Positions 10,251 through 18,754 of a stretch of 64,000 nucleotides of DNA are shown here, one piece after another. Both the position numbers and the translations under genes were made by a program. The notes beneath the pieces were generated by a model. It had not been told where the DNA came from and searched no databases. It saw only the letters and a list, made by a program, of their open reading frames with translations. The stretch is from Rossellomorea aquimaris (lineage in GTDB: Bacteria > Bacillota > Bacilli > Bacillales > Bacillaceae_B), in NCBI RefSeq assembly GCF_020172085.1, contig NZ_JAIVAT010000003.1, forward strand, positions 1,116,001-1,180,000, read 5' to 3'. Each line of letters starts with the position of its first letter. The first letter of the stretch is position 1.

Positions 10251-10288
10251 ATCTACAGGATAAAATAATTTTATTGATATTACTTTAT

Positions 10289-10356
10289 CTTGTAGACAAG
10301 CCATTTAAGGTAGCTGGTAGAAACGTTCAAGCCATATTCTTGAACTTATACAAGTT
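10289..10356 (-). promoter_or_regulatory. Purine riboswitch aptamer (guanine class)
   Basis: On the minus strand the conserved core appears in order: TATAA, ATATGG, GTTTCTACC, then CCTTAAA and GTCTAC, with a closing P1 helix CTTGTA / TACAAG. P2 (GTTCAAG / CTTGAAC) is clear; P3 is shorter. The specificity base in the 3' joining strand is C (GTC-TAC), which pairs with guanine or hypoxanthine; adenine aptamers have U. The P1 3' strand can also pair with a downstream TTTATCCTGTAGA-like segment, a likely antiterminator. Confidence 0.93.
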
Positions 10357-10574
10357 GTATGTGTTTGTTATAATTGAATTAGAAGAATCATAACAACTCG
10401 CAAATAACTGGTCAATGGAACAGTTAAAAGTTCATGAATTCATTATTTTCTAAATTGATGATTTATTGTAAAAAACCTCATACGCACTATACAACACAAG
10501 TGAAAAAAGCTATATTTAGTGAATACAAACGTAGAGAATTTTTGTAAGTTAACGATATAGGAGGAAATAATAAA

Positions 10575-11432
10575 ATGTCTTCTTTAAAGCCAGGTACGGT
10601 AGTGGATTTATTCGTTGATCATGAAGTACCATATGGTTTCTTTTTAACGAATGATGAGGATCGTGTATTGCTGCATCACTCTGAAATAACAGAAGAAATT
10701 CAAGAAGGAGATACGGTGAAAGTATTTCTTTATCATGACAAGGATGTTCGTCTGACAGCGACCATGCGTATCCCTAAGATACAGGTTGGTGCATACGGGT
10801 GGGCAGAAGTTGTGGACAAACGCGAAGATTTAGGTGTTTTTGTAAATATTGGATTACCTAAGGATATTTTGGTTTCATCAGATGATCTTCCGAAGTTTCT
10901 GGAGCTTTGGCCAAATCCCGGTGACCAGCTTTTCTTAACATTGAATCGGGATAAGCAAGACCGTTTATACGGAAGATTGGCAACTGAAAATATCATCGAA
11001 CAGGTCTCGAGAAGAGCATCAAATGAAATGATGAATGCGAAAGTCCAAGGAAGAGTGTATCGTCTGCTCCGAGTGGGGACCTTCTTCTTATCTGAGCAAG
11101 GGTATCGCTGCTTCGTTCACATGAATGAACGCAAAGCAGAGCCTAGACTCGGGGAACTAGTGGAAGGGAGAGTCATCGACGTAAAGGATGACGGAAACGT
11201 AAATGTTTCATTCTTACCTTTAAAGCAGGATAAGATGCAGGATGATGCCGAGGTCATTCTTGAGTACTTGGAACAACGAAATGGCGCAATCCCTTTTTGG
11301 GATAAAAGTCAGCCGGACGAAATCAAAGACCGTTTCAATATGAGTAAAGCGTCCTTTAAACGTGCCCTGGGGAAACTGATGAAAGAAAATCGAGTGTACC
11401 AGGAGGAAGGCTGGACGTACTTAAAGAAATAA
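10575..11432 (+). CDS. cvfB: CvfB family S1-type RNA-binding protein
   Basis: 285 aa; matches CvfB (B. subtilis YitL). Three S1-like OB folds run from the N-terminus (GTVVDLFVDHEVPYGFFL; IQVGAYGWAEVVDKREDLGVFVNIGLP; VQGRVYRLLRVGTFFLSEQGY). They are followed by a C-terminal winged helix (FNMSKASFKRALGKLMKENRVYQEEGWTYLKK). Cytoplasmic; in staphylococci the homologue affects virulence regulator and RNA levels. Start ATG with TAGGAGGAAATAATAAA ahead. Single gene closed by a strong bidirectional terminator. Confidence 0.9.
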   Translation: MSSLKPGTVVDLFVDHEVPYGFFLTNDEDRVLLHHSEITEEIQEGDTVKVFLYHDKDVRLTATMRIPKIQVGAYGWAEVVDKREDLGVFVNIGLPKDILVSSDDLPKFLELWPNPGDQLFLTLNRDKQDRLYGRLATENIIEQVSRRASNEMMNAKVQGRVYRLLRVGTFFLSEQGYRCFVHMNERKAEPRLGELVEGRVIDVKDDGNVNVSFLPLKQDKMQDDAEVILEYLEQRNGAIPFWDKSQPDEIKDRFNMSKASFKRALGKLMKENRVYQEEGWTYLKK

Positions 11433-11440
11433 TACATTCA

Positions 11441-11473
11441 CAAAGAGTGCTGACACGTTGTCAGCACTCTTTG
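11441..11473. terminator. Bidirectional terminator between cvfB and the MFS gene
   Basis: Fifteen-bp stem CAAAGAGTGCTGACA / TGTCAGCACTCTTTG with a 3-nt loop. Confidence 0.88.
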
Positions 11474-11474
11474 T

Positions 11475-12704
11475 TTACAATTTGAACTGACTGTCTTCTT
11501 CAACTTTCAGTTCTGTTCTTTTTGATTTAATCGGTGCAATCGGTAACAAGGTGCCCAATAACGCGATGAAGGCACATCCAATGAGTACGGTGGAATATCC
11601 TTTCAAAGCAATGCTGGACAATACACCGAATACGACAAGGTCTAAGCATGAATCCACGATGGAAAGCAATGAGATCGTCGTCGCCCTGATCCCCGAGGGA
11701 ATCAAATCATTACTTAATTGGGAGTAGATGGGATAACGGATTGCCCCAACAAGTCTTAACAGAAAGAATGCACCTAAAACGACCCATAAAGAGGAGCCGA
11801 ATAAACCCGAAAGAAGTAAACCTACTACGGCCAGCAATCCAGACAGGTTCATCAGCCATACCCTGGCAAAACGCCCCGTCATCCAGCCTATGGAATTGGA
11901 AGCGATATAGCCAAGAATGGCAGCAACCGCATAAAAGACACCGATCAGGTAGACCGGGACGCCTGCATCTTTTAAGAGTGGTTGATCAAAGTATTGGTAA
12001 ACGGCCCCAGCCGGAATGAAGACCAATGTAACATTCAGGAACATCAGCAATAATTGTGGGGCTTGCCTTATGACTATAAGACCACTCTTGATTTGCAAGA
12101 ATGGATTTTCTTTCTGGAACGAATCAGCAGTAGGCTGCTTCACACCAAGAATCAACAATAATTCTATCAAGTGAAAGGCTAATCCCAGCATAATGAGAAC
12201 GGTAAATTGGGTATCTGCTAAATCCTTCGCTAGATATGAACCGAACAGTACGGCAATCAGCATACTAATGAACGAAGCTGACTGGATTTTTCCCATCGCA
12301 TGATCCATTCGATTTTCTTCATTTGACTCCTTGAGTGAATCATAGATTAACGCTTCGTCTGCTCCAGAGAAAAAGGTCACACTGAACCCGTTGATGAAGC
12401 TGTACAAGAAAAACATCCAAGGTTCGTAGGCAAATAAAAGAAAAACGATACTAAGGAACTTAAGAAAGGAACCGAGTAAAAATGAATATTTTGCCCCGTA
12501 GCGATCGGCGAATATTCCAGTCGGAACCTCTCCAAGTAATACGGCCCCGCTCCAGAACATAAGAACAATTAATATATCCGAGGAGGTTAACCCTCTTTCG
12601 AAATAGAATAACGTTAGTACAGGTTGAAGAAAACTGATTGTACCAAAAAAAGAAATCCAAAATAGCATCCGGATGTTATGGGATGCGAGCGTTTGTTTCA
12701 TCAT
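11475..12704 (-). CDS. MFS exporter under apparent leader-peptide control
   Basis: 409 aa, about twelve membrane helices. GEVPTGIFADRYGAKYSFLLGS is the MFS loop 2-3 motif, and the C-terminal tail (KSKRTELKVEEDSQFKL) is cytoplasmic. Likely a drug or metabolite exporter; no closer family was recognised. Start ATG-ATG at 12704 with AGGAG eight bases upstream. That ribosome site is part of a hairpin whose other arm can instead pair with a short upstream leader ORF (12763-12828), the layout of antibiotic-inducible exporters controlled by ribosome stalling. Overall this is an exporter of unknown substrate with unusual regulation. Confidence 0.8.
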   Translation of the reverse strand: MMKQTLASHNIRMLFWISFFGTISFLQPVLTLFYFERGLTSSDILIVLMFWSGAVLLGEVPTGIFADRYGAKYSFLLGSFLKFLSIVFLLFAYEPWMFFLYSFINGFSVTFFSGADEALIYDSLKESNEENRMDHAMGKIQSASFISMLIAVLFGSYLAKDLADTQFTVLIMLGLAFHLIELLLILGVKQPTADSFQKENPFLQIKSGLIVIRQAPQLLLMFLNVTLVFIPAGAVYQYFDQPLLKDAGVPVYLIGVFYAVAAILGYIASNSIGWMTGRFARVWLMNLSGLLAVVGLLLSGLFGSSLWVVLGAFFLLRLVGAIRYPIYSQLSNDLIPSGIRATTISLLSIVDSCLDLVVFGVLSSIALKGYSTVLIGCAFIALLGTLLPIAPIKSKRTELKVEEDSQFKL

Positions 12705-12712
12705 AAATATGT

Positions 12713-12794
12713 CTCCTGCTTCCTGAATTTTTTTTATATGCCGGAAGAAGGAGCGTCGTTACTTATTGCAAATTCAGAACGTTCACTCCTTCTT
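12713..12794 (-). promoter_or_regulatory. Translational attenuator of the MFS gene
   Basis: Three mutually exclusive pairings on the minus-strand RNA. Arm 2 (12743-12753, CTCCTTCTTCC) pairs either with leader codons 12-15 (12786-12794, AAGAAGGAG, 9 of 9) or with the MFS ribosome site (12713-12723, GGAAGCAGGAG, 10 of 11). A further stem 12770-12779 / 12721-12730 competes with the latter. The seen facts are the pairings; ribosome-mediated switching is inferred. Confidence 0.65.
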
Positions 12795-12828
12795 GAATTA
12801 GTGAAAGTGTTTTTAATGTTTTTTGCAT
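12763..12828 (-). CDS. Leader peptide, 21 codons, upstream of the MFS exporter
   Basis: ATG at 12828 preceded by AGGAGGAAATATT, the best ribosome site in the area. It starts MQKTLKTLSLIQEG and ends NLQ before TAA. The ORF is too short to be an enzyme, and it overlaps one arm of the attenuator at codons 12-15. Distance from its stop to the MFS start is 58 bases. Sequence does not match a leader I know. Expressed as a regulatory nascent peptide by inference. Confidence 0.65.
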   Translation of the reverse strand: MQKTLKTLSLIQEGVNVLNLQ

Positions 12829-12932
12829 AATATTTCCTCCTACTGATTAATGAATTAAGTGTAACATAATAGCGTTAAAAAGGAAGGGAGTTATTATTTC
12901 ACAATTTAAAAATGAGAAAGGGACATGGATGA

Positions 12933-13988
12933 ATGAAAAAAGTTGTATTAGACGTATTGCAGTCCAGGGGGACTTATTATGACATTGGTCTACAATTAGG
13001 TAATGCACTTCGGGAATCGCCACTGTATGCACACCATTTGAATCGACGCAGGAAATCATTGCGTGACTACAAGGTGGACATAAATGAAGTGAAGAGGATA
13101 TTCAGCCAATTTGCCCCCGGCTTGTGGGATGAATTAAAGGGCTTGTCTGATGGTTTACAGTGGTCCCTGGAAGAAACGGTTCATGAATATTCAGGCTTTC
13201 AGCAGGAATGGATCCATTCCGGTTGTTCTTCGCTGGCCAAAGATGGTATTTATGTGAGGAATTATGATTATCACCCTAGAACCTATGAAGGCAGGCTATT
13301 ACTTGTGAATCCGGAAGACGGATACGCTTCTATAGGGTTTTCCGGGAGAGGAATCGGAAGGATAGACGGCTTGAATGAAAAAGGTTTGGCAATTGGCTTT
13401 CATTTTGTCAACCGGTTGAATCCGGGTGAGGGGTTCATATGTACGACAATCGCGCGCATTCTCTTAGACACTTGTAAAAATTCGGACGAGGCCATTGATG
13501 TCTTGAGGAGGCTACCACACCGCCATAGTTTTAACTACTCGTTGTATGATCGAAATGGAAAGGCTGCTGTAGTGGAGGCTTCCCCAAGAGGAATTGGTGT
13601 ATATCATGCCTCAAGTCTTAGCTGCACCAACCATTTTCAAATGAATCATATGAAACAGGATAACCGCCATTATGTAAAGGAATCTGTAAAGAGGTTGACC
13701 CAATTGCGCTCAGGGGAGAAAAAGAGATTAACCATGGAAGGGGCACTTCACCTTTTCAATCATGTGGACAGCCCGATCTTCAAGAAAGCATATGATTCGT
13801 GGGCGGGTACCATTCATACATGTGTCTTTGATTGTAAATCGCTGCTATGCTTGATCGGTTTCGGTCAAAGTGCCGAAGGTGTAAAGATAGACTTTCAGAA
13901 TTGGATAAAGGGAGAGGACATTCCGATTCGGGAGATTTCGGGGGATTTTGATACTCGTGAACCGTTCTTATTTATGGACGAGATGTAG
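12933..13988 (+). CDS. C45-family autoproteolytic acyltransferase/hydrolase
   Basis: 351 aa. HSGCSSLAKDGIYVRNYDYHP (about residues 95-115) fits the Ntn-hydrolase of the acyl-CoA:6-aminopenicillanate acyltransferase (C45) family, where the Cys of GCSS becomes the N-terminal nucleophile after self-cleavage. GLNEKGLAIGFHFVN and CTNHFQ are further family motifs. No signal peptide, so cytoplasmic. Substrate unknown; related enzymes cleave or transfer acyl groups of amides and may act on cell-wall or signalling acyl-amides. Downstream an 8-bp inverted repeat (GAACCGAG / CTCGGTTC, 14003-14056) may end the transcript. Confidence 0.78.
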   Translation: MKKVVLDVLQSRGTYYDIGLQLGNALRESPLYAHHLNRRRKSLRDYKVDINEVKRIFSQFAPGLWDELKGLSDGLQWSLEETVHEYSGFQQEWIHSGCSSLAKDGIYVRNYDYHPRTYEGRLLLVNPEDGYASIGFSGRGIGRIDGLNEKGLAIGFHFVNRLNPGEGFICTTIARILLDTCKNSDEAIDVLRRLPHRHSFNYSLYDRNGKAAVVEASPRGIGVYHASSLSCTNHFQMNHMKQDNRHYVKESVKRLTQLRSGEKKRLTMEGALHLFNHVDSPIFKKAYDSWAGTIHTCVFDCKSLLCLIGFGQSAEGVKIDFQNWIKGEDIPIREISGDFDTREPFLFMDEM

Positions 13989-14108
13989 AGAAAAGGAGGG
14001 AACCGAGCAAATCAAGGGATTAACGGCTTATTAAAGTGGAGGACTTCCTCGGTTCTTATCTATAAAATGTACACATTTAGTTTAACTTATGTACGATTTA
14101 TCTATTTC

Positions 14109-14609
14109 TTAAAAATGTGGGGTCTTGGAATGTAGTGGCACTTCTTGATTTTTGGATGAAACGGAATGCTTGATCACACGCAATATCCTTATACGATTGT
14201 ACCGTTGGACAAGGATAAGGGGGAGATTGAAAAAGATGCCATATGAAAACATGACCCAAGACAACATACCGTTATTCTGGATGAAAAATAATGGAGCCGG
14301 AAGCATTTGCAACCAATGGGATAATTCTGCCCTGTCTAATTCCCTTAGGAAAGTCTCTCTTCCTGAATCGGAGGAGAGGCCGATCTGATTTTTCTTCATC
14401 CCTGAGCGAAACCATCCTCCGGCATCAGGGAGGTATGCTTTCCATTTCCTGATTTTCAAACGTGCATAAAATGGCCCATCCAGCTCATATGTTAGTGGGC
14501 GAAAGATGAATGAAACTTTCTGTAAAAAAGCTGGTGAGAATCTTGAGGTCATATATGAGATCGTCAAATGAATACAAACCCATACGAAAATATTGAACAT
14601 CAGGATCAT
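14109..14609 (-). CDS. crtO: Glycosyl-4,4'-diaponeurosporenoate acyltransferase
   Basis: 166 aa membrane protein, the usual size for CrtO of the staphyloxanthin pathway, which adds a fatty acyl chain to the sugar of the carotenoid. Hydrophobic helices flank a soluble segment with LPDAGGWFRSGMKKNQ and FLRELDRAELSHWLQM, conserved in CrtO. Its ATG at 14609 overlaps the crtQ stop by four bases (ATGA), so translation is coupled. Acts at the cytoplasmic membrane. Assignment is by motif and by the crtQ neighbour. Confidence 0.85.
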   Translation of the reverse strand: MILMFNIFVWVCIHLTISYMTSRFSPAFLQKVSFIFRPLTYELDGPFYARLKIRKWKAYLPDAGGWFRSGMKKNQIGLSSDSGRETFLRELDRAELSHWLQMLPAPLFFIQNNGMLSWVMFSYGIFFNLPLILVQRYNRIRILRVIKHSVSSKNQEVPLHSKTPHF

Positions 14610-15721
14610 TTCATCTTTTCATCCTTTCCTTTCTCAATAAATACGTACCTGTCTTTCCACATTGTGTTTTTCCTAATGAAAGTGTTCAATAGAGAATGGA
14701 AAAAAGTCATATGAAAAAATAGAATATGGATGGGAAATAATAATGTTTCAAAAATACTAAAGTTCCCGATCCTCCGTACGATTATATACAAGTAGGTTCC
14801 AATAACACTGTATTGAACGATGCTAAGAACGGGGTTTTCCCATATCATTCCTGGTAAATTACAGACCAGGGATGTAAGGGAAGCAATCCATATAGAAACC
14901 AGCACAAGGAGGAGAATGTTTGTAGACTTGGATCCCGATGCGAAGCTTTTGGACCATCCTCGGAATAATTCATGAATGCCTTCCCCATACATTCTCATGG
15001 AGATGGCTGTTTTGCCGCTTGCCCCCTCGACGGATTCACCGTATTTCTTCGCCCTCTGACTCAAAGAAAAATGCTCTACCATTTCCCCTTTGACCGCTTC
15101 ATGTCCACCAATTCTCTTGTACACACTCTTTGAACAAAGGAGACATTGTCCAAATCCACCTGTTGGCTTTGTAAGCCAGGAAAATAGATGGGTGATGCTG
15201 GTTGAAGCAAACACAATTAAATGAAACAACATGGAAAGGGTTTCATATGCGTTTTCCATTTTATGATAAGGATGGATGGTCAGCACCCCTTGACACTGTT
15301 GTTGATTAAATGTTTCGCAAATTCTGAGCAAGCCTGCCTGCTCAAACCATGTATCACTATCAACAAAAAGTAAAATCTCTCCTTTAGCCAGGTTCGCCCC
15401 ATGCCAACAAGCCCAAGATTTCCCATTCCATCCATTCGGAAGTGGAGGGGCATCCACCACGATTGCTCCAGAACTTTCAGCAATCGCCTTCGTTCGATCT
15501 GTGGAACCATCGTTTACGACAATAACCTCCATGGGCTGGATTAGCTGCTTTTCAATACTTAATAGCAGTTTTCCTATTGTTTTTTCTTCATTTCTTGCAG
15601 GAATGATGATCGAACATTTTTTGACCAGAAAGCTATTCCTAACGTGAATCGATTTCTTGACGACCGGAATTCTCGTAAAAAGGAACATGGTCAGAATCAA
15701 GGTTACAAACCATACGCCCAT
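14606..15721 (-). CDS. crtQ: 4,4'-diaponeurosporenoate glycosyltransferase
   Basis: 371 aa, GT2 family. SIIIPARNEEKTIGKLLLSIE, VVNDGSTDRT and FVDSDTW give the nucleotide-sugar and metal-binding core, and the C-terminal third has membrane helices. GGFGQCLLCSKSVYKRIGGHEAVKGEMVEHFSL-type residues match CrtQ, which glucosylates diaponeurosporenoate at the membrane. First gene of a two-gene unit with crtO, divergent from crtP. Start ATG follows AAGAAGGTGAAAAG. Confidence 0.87.
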   Translation of the reverse strand: MGVWFVTLILTMFLFTRIPVVKKSIHVRNSFLVKKCSIIIPARNEEKTIGKLLLSIEKQLIQPMEVIVVNDGSTDRTKAIAESSGAIVVDAPPLPNGWNGKSWACWHGANLAKGEILLFVDSDTWFEQAGLLRICETFNQQQCQGVLTIHPYHKMENAYETLSMLFHLIVFASTSITHLFSWLTKPTGGFGQCLLCSKSVYKRIGGHEAVKGEMVEHFSLSQRAKKYGESVEGASGKTAISMRMYGEGIHELFRGWSKSFASGSKSTNILLLVLVSIWIASLTSLVCNLPGMIWENPVLSIVQYSVIGTYLYIIVRRIGNFSIFETLLFPIHILFFHMTFFHSLLNTFIRKNTMWKDRYVFIEKGKDEKMK

Positions 15722-15916
15722 CTTTTCACCTTCTTAAAGAAAATAGTGTTGTATCGCCATTTTAACCATTTAATGTTTCCATAATACGTTAAGATATTCA
15801 TTCATCTCTCCAATCATTGAGTACCTATTTGTTTTGAAGTGATATAAATTGGGCACAATGGAAAGTTGAAAAGGCAAATCAGTCTAAATTATCTTTCTCG
15901 TAAGGAGGACATGAAA

Positions 15917-17422
15917 ATGAAAAAGAAAGTAGTCATCGTCGGGGGCGGTCTTGCAGGAATGTCGACAGCCATCCGTCTATCTTCAGAAGGATACGATGTT
16001 ACGATTTTAGAAAAAGGAGAAAGGCTCGGGGGGAAATTAAATAGAAGGGAAGGGAAAGGGTTTGTCTTCGATACAGGGCCTTCGATCCTGACAATGCCCT
16101 GGGTATTGGAAAAGGTTTTCGCTCATGCGAACCGTGACCTTAGTGATTACGTAGATATTGTAAGGGTGGAGCCAGGCTGGAGGACTTTCTTTGAAGATGG
16201 AAAGGTACTCGATGTTTCTTCGGATCTTCCTACCATGTTAGAAGAGCTAAAGAAGACCTCCATAGAGGATAGTCACAACTTCTTCAATTATTTAAATTAC
16301 TGCGGGAAAATGTATGAACTTACGATGAAAAGCTTTTATAAAAAAAGCATCAACGGTTTACAGGATCTGCGCACCATGCATCCTGTCAAAGAATTACTGC
16401 AAATGGATCCAATGAAATCCATGGATGCTGCAAACCGTAGATTCTTCAAAGATAAGCATTTACAACAGTTATTTAATTTTCTCATCATGTATGTGGGATC
16501 CTCCCCATATCATGCTCCGGCTATTATGTCGCAATTGACTCATGTGCAGTTAGGACTAGGGGTTCATTATGTAAAGGGAGGCATGTATAAAATTGCAGAG
16601 GCCATGGCAAAGGTGTTGGAGGAACTTGGTGTGGAAGTACGATTGAATTGTGAAGTGGAAGACATTCTTACTTCAGGAACCCGTGCCGATGGAGTAAGAA
16701 CAAAGATTGGCGAAGAATTGATGGCTGACATCGTCGTATCAAACTTAGAGGCAATCCCGTGTTACAAATCCCTGTTGGCAGACTATCACGAATCTTCAAA
16801 GGAAGCCAATGACCTGGGGAAATATGCGCCAACCGTTTCGGGATTGGTATTGTTACTGGGAGTTGACCGTAAATACGATCATCTCGCCCATCATAATTTC
16901 TTTTTCAGTAAGGATCCTCAAAAAGAGTTCAGGCAGATTTTTGATGAGAAAAAGCTTGCGGACGATCCGACAGTATATATCGGCATTTCATCTAAAACCG
17001 ATCCGACCCAGGCCCCGGAAGGGAAGGAAAACCTCTTTGTGTTGACACATGTTCCCCCTTTGAGAGAAGGGGAAGACTGGTCTCAGTATAAGGACTCTTA
17101 TCGCATGAAAGTGCTTGAGAAATTGGAGAAAATGGGTGTTGCCAACTTGAGAGATCACATCGAATACGAATATACATTCACGCCGAATGACCTTCAGAGT
17201 CTTTATGGTGCAAATGGTGGATCGATCTATGGAACGGTTACTGATAGAAAGCTTAATGGTGGATTCAAAATACCAAATAAGAGCAGAGTTCTCTCAAATA
17301 TGTATTTTGTAGGAGGTTCAACCCACCCGGGAGGCGGCGTTCCCATGGTCACACTATCAGGTCAATTGACGGCAGAATTGATTCTGGAAGAGCAGATAAA
17401 AGTGAATCGATTTATTGGATAA
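15917..17422 (+). CDS. crtP: Carotenoid oxidase of the diaponeurosporene pathway
   Basis: 501 aa from ATG 15917, eight bases after AAGGAGG; ATG 15911 is too close. N-terminal dinucleotide fold VVIVGGGLAGMSTAIRLSSEG binds FAD, and the C-terminal FVGGSTHPGGGVPMV is the phytoene-desaturase signature. The context (divergent crtQ/crtO) and sequence fit CrtP/CrtNb, which oxidises the terminal methyl of 4,4'-diaponeurosporene, rather than the CrtN desaturase; the two are homologous, so CrtN cannot be fully excluded. CrtM synthase and a second desaturase are not in the window. Confidence 0.8.
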   Translation: MKKKVVIVGGGLAGMSTAIRLSSEGYDVTILEKGERLGGKLNRREGKGFVFDTGPSILTMPWVLEKVFAHANRDLSDYVDIVRVEPGWRTFFEDGKVLDVSSDLPTMLEELKKTSIEDSHNFFNYLNYCGKMYELTMKSFYKKSINGLQDLRTMHPVKELLQMDPMKSMDAANRRFFKDKHLQQLFNFLIMYVGSSPYHAPAIMSQLTHVQLGLGVHYVKGGMYKIAEAMAKVLEELGVEVRLNCEVEDILTSGTRADGVRTKIGEELMADIVVSNLEAIPCYKSLLADYHESSKEANDLGKYAPTVSGLVLLLGVDRKYDHLAHHNFFFSKDPQKEFRQIFDEKKLADDPTVYIGISSKTDPTQAPEGKENLFVLTHVPPLREGEDWSQYKDSYRMKVLEKLEKMGVANLRDHIEYEYTFTPNDLQSLYGANGGSIYGTVTDRKLNGGFKIPNKSRVLSNMYFVGGSTHPGGGVPMVTLSGQLTAELILEEQIKVNRFIG

Positions 17423-17423
17423 A

Positions 17424-17462
17424 AAAGGGTGAGAGCTGAATTCCTTCAGCCCTCACCTATTT
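17424..17462. terminator. Bidirectional terminator after crtP
   Basis: Stem GGTGAG-A-GCTGAA / TTCAGC-C-CTCACC with A-tract upstream and T-rich downstream; convergent with the small gene at 17468-17626. Confidence 0.75.
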
Positions 17463-17467
17463 TCGTT

Positions 17468-17626
17468 TTACTTCCATTCAGAAGAATGGTCATCTACGGT
17501 ATCCGAGTTGTTCACATTTTCTTCTTCCTCATCAGGATAGGGGTCAAAGAAATTGACGACTTTACCCGGGCCGGCGAATCCCACAACCTGCTCTTTATCG
17601 TTTTTGCTTTTGTCATTTTTCTTCAT
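17468..17626 (-). CDS. Small acidic hypothetical protein, 52 aa
   Basis: ATG at 17626 with GGAAGGAG eight bases ahead. Begins with a lysine-rich stretch (MKKNDKSKNDKEQ), then VVGFAGPGKVVNFFDPYPDEEEEN, ending in an acidic tail and SSEWK. No signal peptide or membrane segment. Codon use and ribosome site look genuine. It sits between crtP and msrA, just after msrA on the same strand (54 bases), so it may be co-transcribed with msrA. Function unknown. Confidence 0.6.
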   Translation of the reverse strand: MKKNDKSKNDKEQVVGFAGPGKVVNFFDPYPDEEEENVNNSDTVDDHSSEWK

Positions 17627-17680
17627 AAAAAAACTCCTTCCTACCCTTTAGTTTGTCGAAAGGAGCTTGATCTCATGCCA

Positions 17681-18214
17681 TTAATTGTTTTTCCAATGAT
17701 CATCGATGAATTGATCGCGGCCGGATTTTTCACGATCTTGTTTATACTCATCTGGATTCTTCTTATAGAACTTTTGATGATAGTCTTCAGCCGGATAAAA
17801 AATGGACGCAGGAAGGATTTTGGTGACAATCGGTTTCTTGAATCGTCCGCTTTCACCAATCGCTTTCTTAGTCTTTTCCGCTAATTGTTTTTGTTCTTCG
17901 TTGTGATAGAAGATAGCGGTACGATACTGGTCACCCCGGTCGTGAAATTGACCCCCTTCATCTGTCGGATCTATTTGGGGCCAATACAGCTCCAAAAGCC
18001 GTTCGTAAGGAAAAAGAGCAGGATTAAAGGTGATCTGAACCACTTCATAATGTCCGCTGTTTCCAGCTTTAATATCCTCATAAGATGGATTCTCAAGATG
18101 ACCGCCCGAATAACCGGATATCACATCGATAATTCCCGGCAGTTCATCAAACGGTTTTACCATGCACCAAAAGCACCCTCCTGCAAAGGTAGCGACTTCT
18201 CTGTTTTCACTCAT
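17681..18214 (-). CDS. msrA: Peptide methionine-S-sulfoxide reductase
   Basis: 177 aa from ATG 18214, which has AGGAGG seven to eight bases ahead; the frame extends upstream without a ribosome site. Catalytic motif AGGCFWCMVKPFDE at residues 9-23 contains the active-site Cys of MsrA, and SGYSGGHLENPSYE and the PAEDYHQKFYKKNP stretch are further family marks. Repairs oxidised methionine in proteins using thioredoxin. Cytoplasmic. No MsrB domain is fused, and none is adjacent. No recycling Cys is present near the C-terminus. Confidence 0.93.
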   Translation of the reverse strand: MSENREVATFAGGCFWCMVKPFDELPGIIDVISGYSGGHLENPSYEDIKAGNSGHYEVVQITFNPALFPYERLLELYWPQIDPTDEGGQFHDRGDQYRTAIFYHNEEQKQLAEKTKKAIGESGRFKKPIVTKILPASIFYPAEDYHQKFYKKNPDEYKQDREKSGRDQFIDDHWKNN

Positions 18215-18450
18215 ATTGCAAACCTCCTGTACCATATATGCCCCATTAAAGCAGTGAAGCAATTGCATGAACAGATTTTACCACGAAAGAATCATGGCGA
18301 CAATGTATTTACTTAGCTGTCTATACGAAATCATGTCACTCGTTTTTCGGGCTATTCCTGCAATTTTCAACAAATTCACCAAAATTCATTTCCTATCCAA
18401 TGGATTTTGTGTATAATTCTTTTGAACGGAACAGTTACATATGTTACAAG

Positions 18451-18622
18451 ATCAGGTGAAGCGGAGGTCATGATACTTCTTAGCTTCTTAATAGGGAAGT
18501 TGGTGAAATTCCAACGCGGTCCCGCCACTGTAAATGGTAGTGAGCTGTAAACATACCACTGTGTAAATATACATGGGAAGGTGTCAGCGAGCAATGACCA
18601 TGAGCCAGGAGACCTGCCTGAT
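18451..18622 (+). promoter_or_regulatory. Cobalamin (adenosylcobalamin) riboswitch aptamer
   Basis: Closing helix ATCAGG (18451) / CCTGAT (18617). It contains AATAGGGAAGTTGGTGAAATTCC-like core, the B12 box GCCACTG (18524-18530), and GAGCCAGGAGACCTGCC at the 3' side. These are the hallmark blocks of the AdoCbl riboswitch. It precedes the B12 transport and salvage operon, which should be repressed by adenosylcobalamin. Confidence 0.95.
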
Positions 18623-18694
18623 TTTTTCACACCAAATCTACGCGGATAGAAAGGTGTAATATGCATGTTGAGACCCTATTTATGCATCTTACAC

Positions 18695-18726
18695 AACATC
18701 TCTAGTCCACTGGAGATGTTTTTTTC
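18695..18726 (+). terminator. Riboswitch-controlled terminator
   Basis: Stem AACATCTC / GAGATGTT followed by TTTTTTT, about 70 bases after the aptamer and 28 before btuF. Expression platform working at transcription. Confidence 0.85.
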
Positions 18727-18754
18727 TGTCCAATCCGAACAGGGGGAAAAGGAA

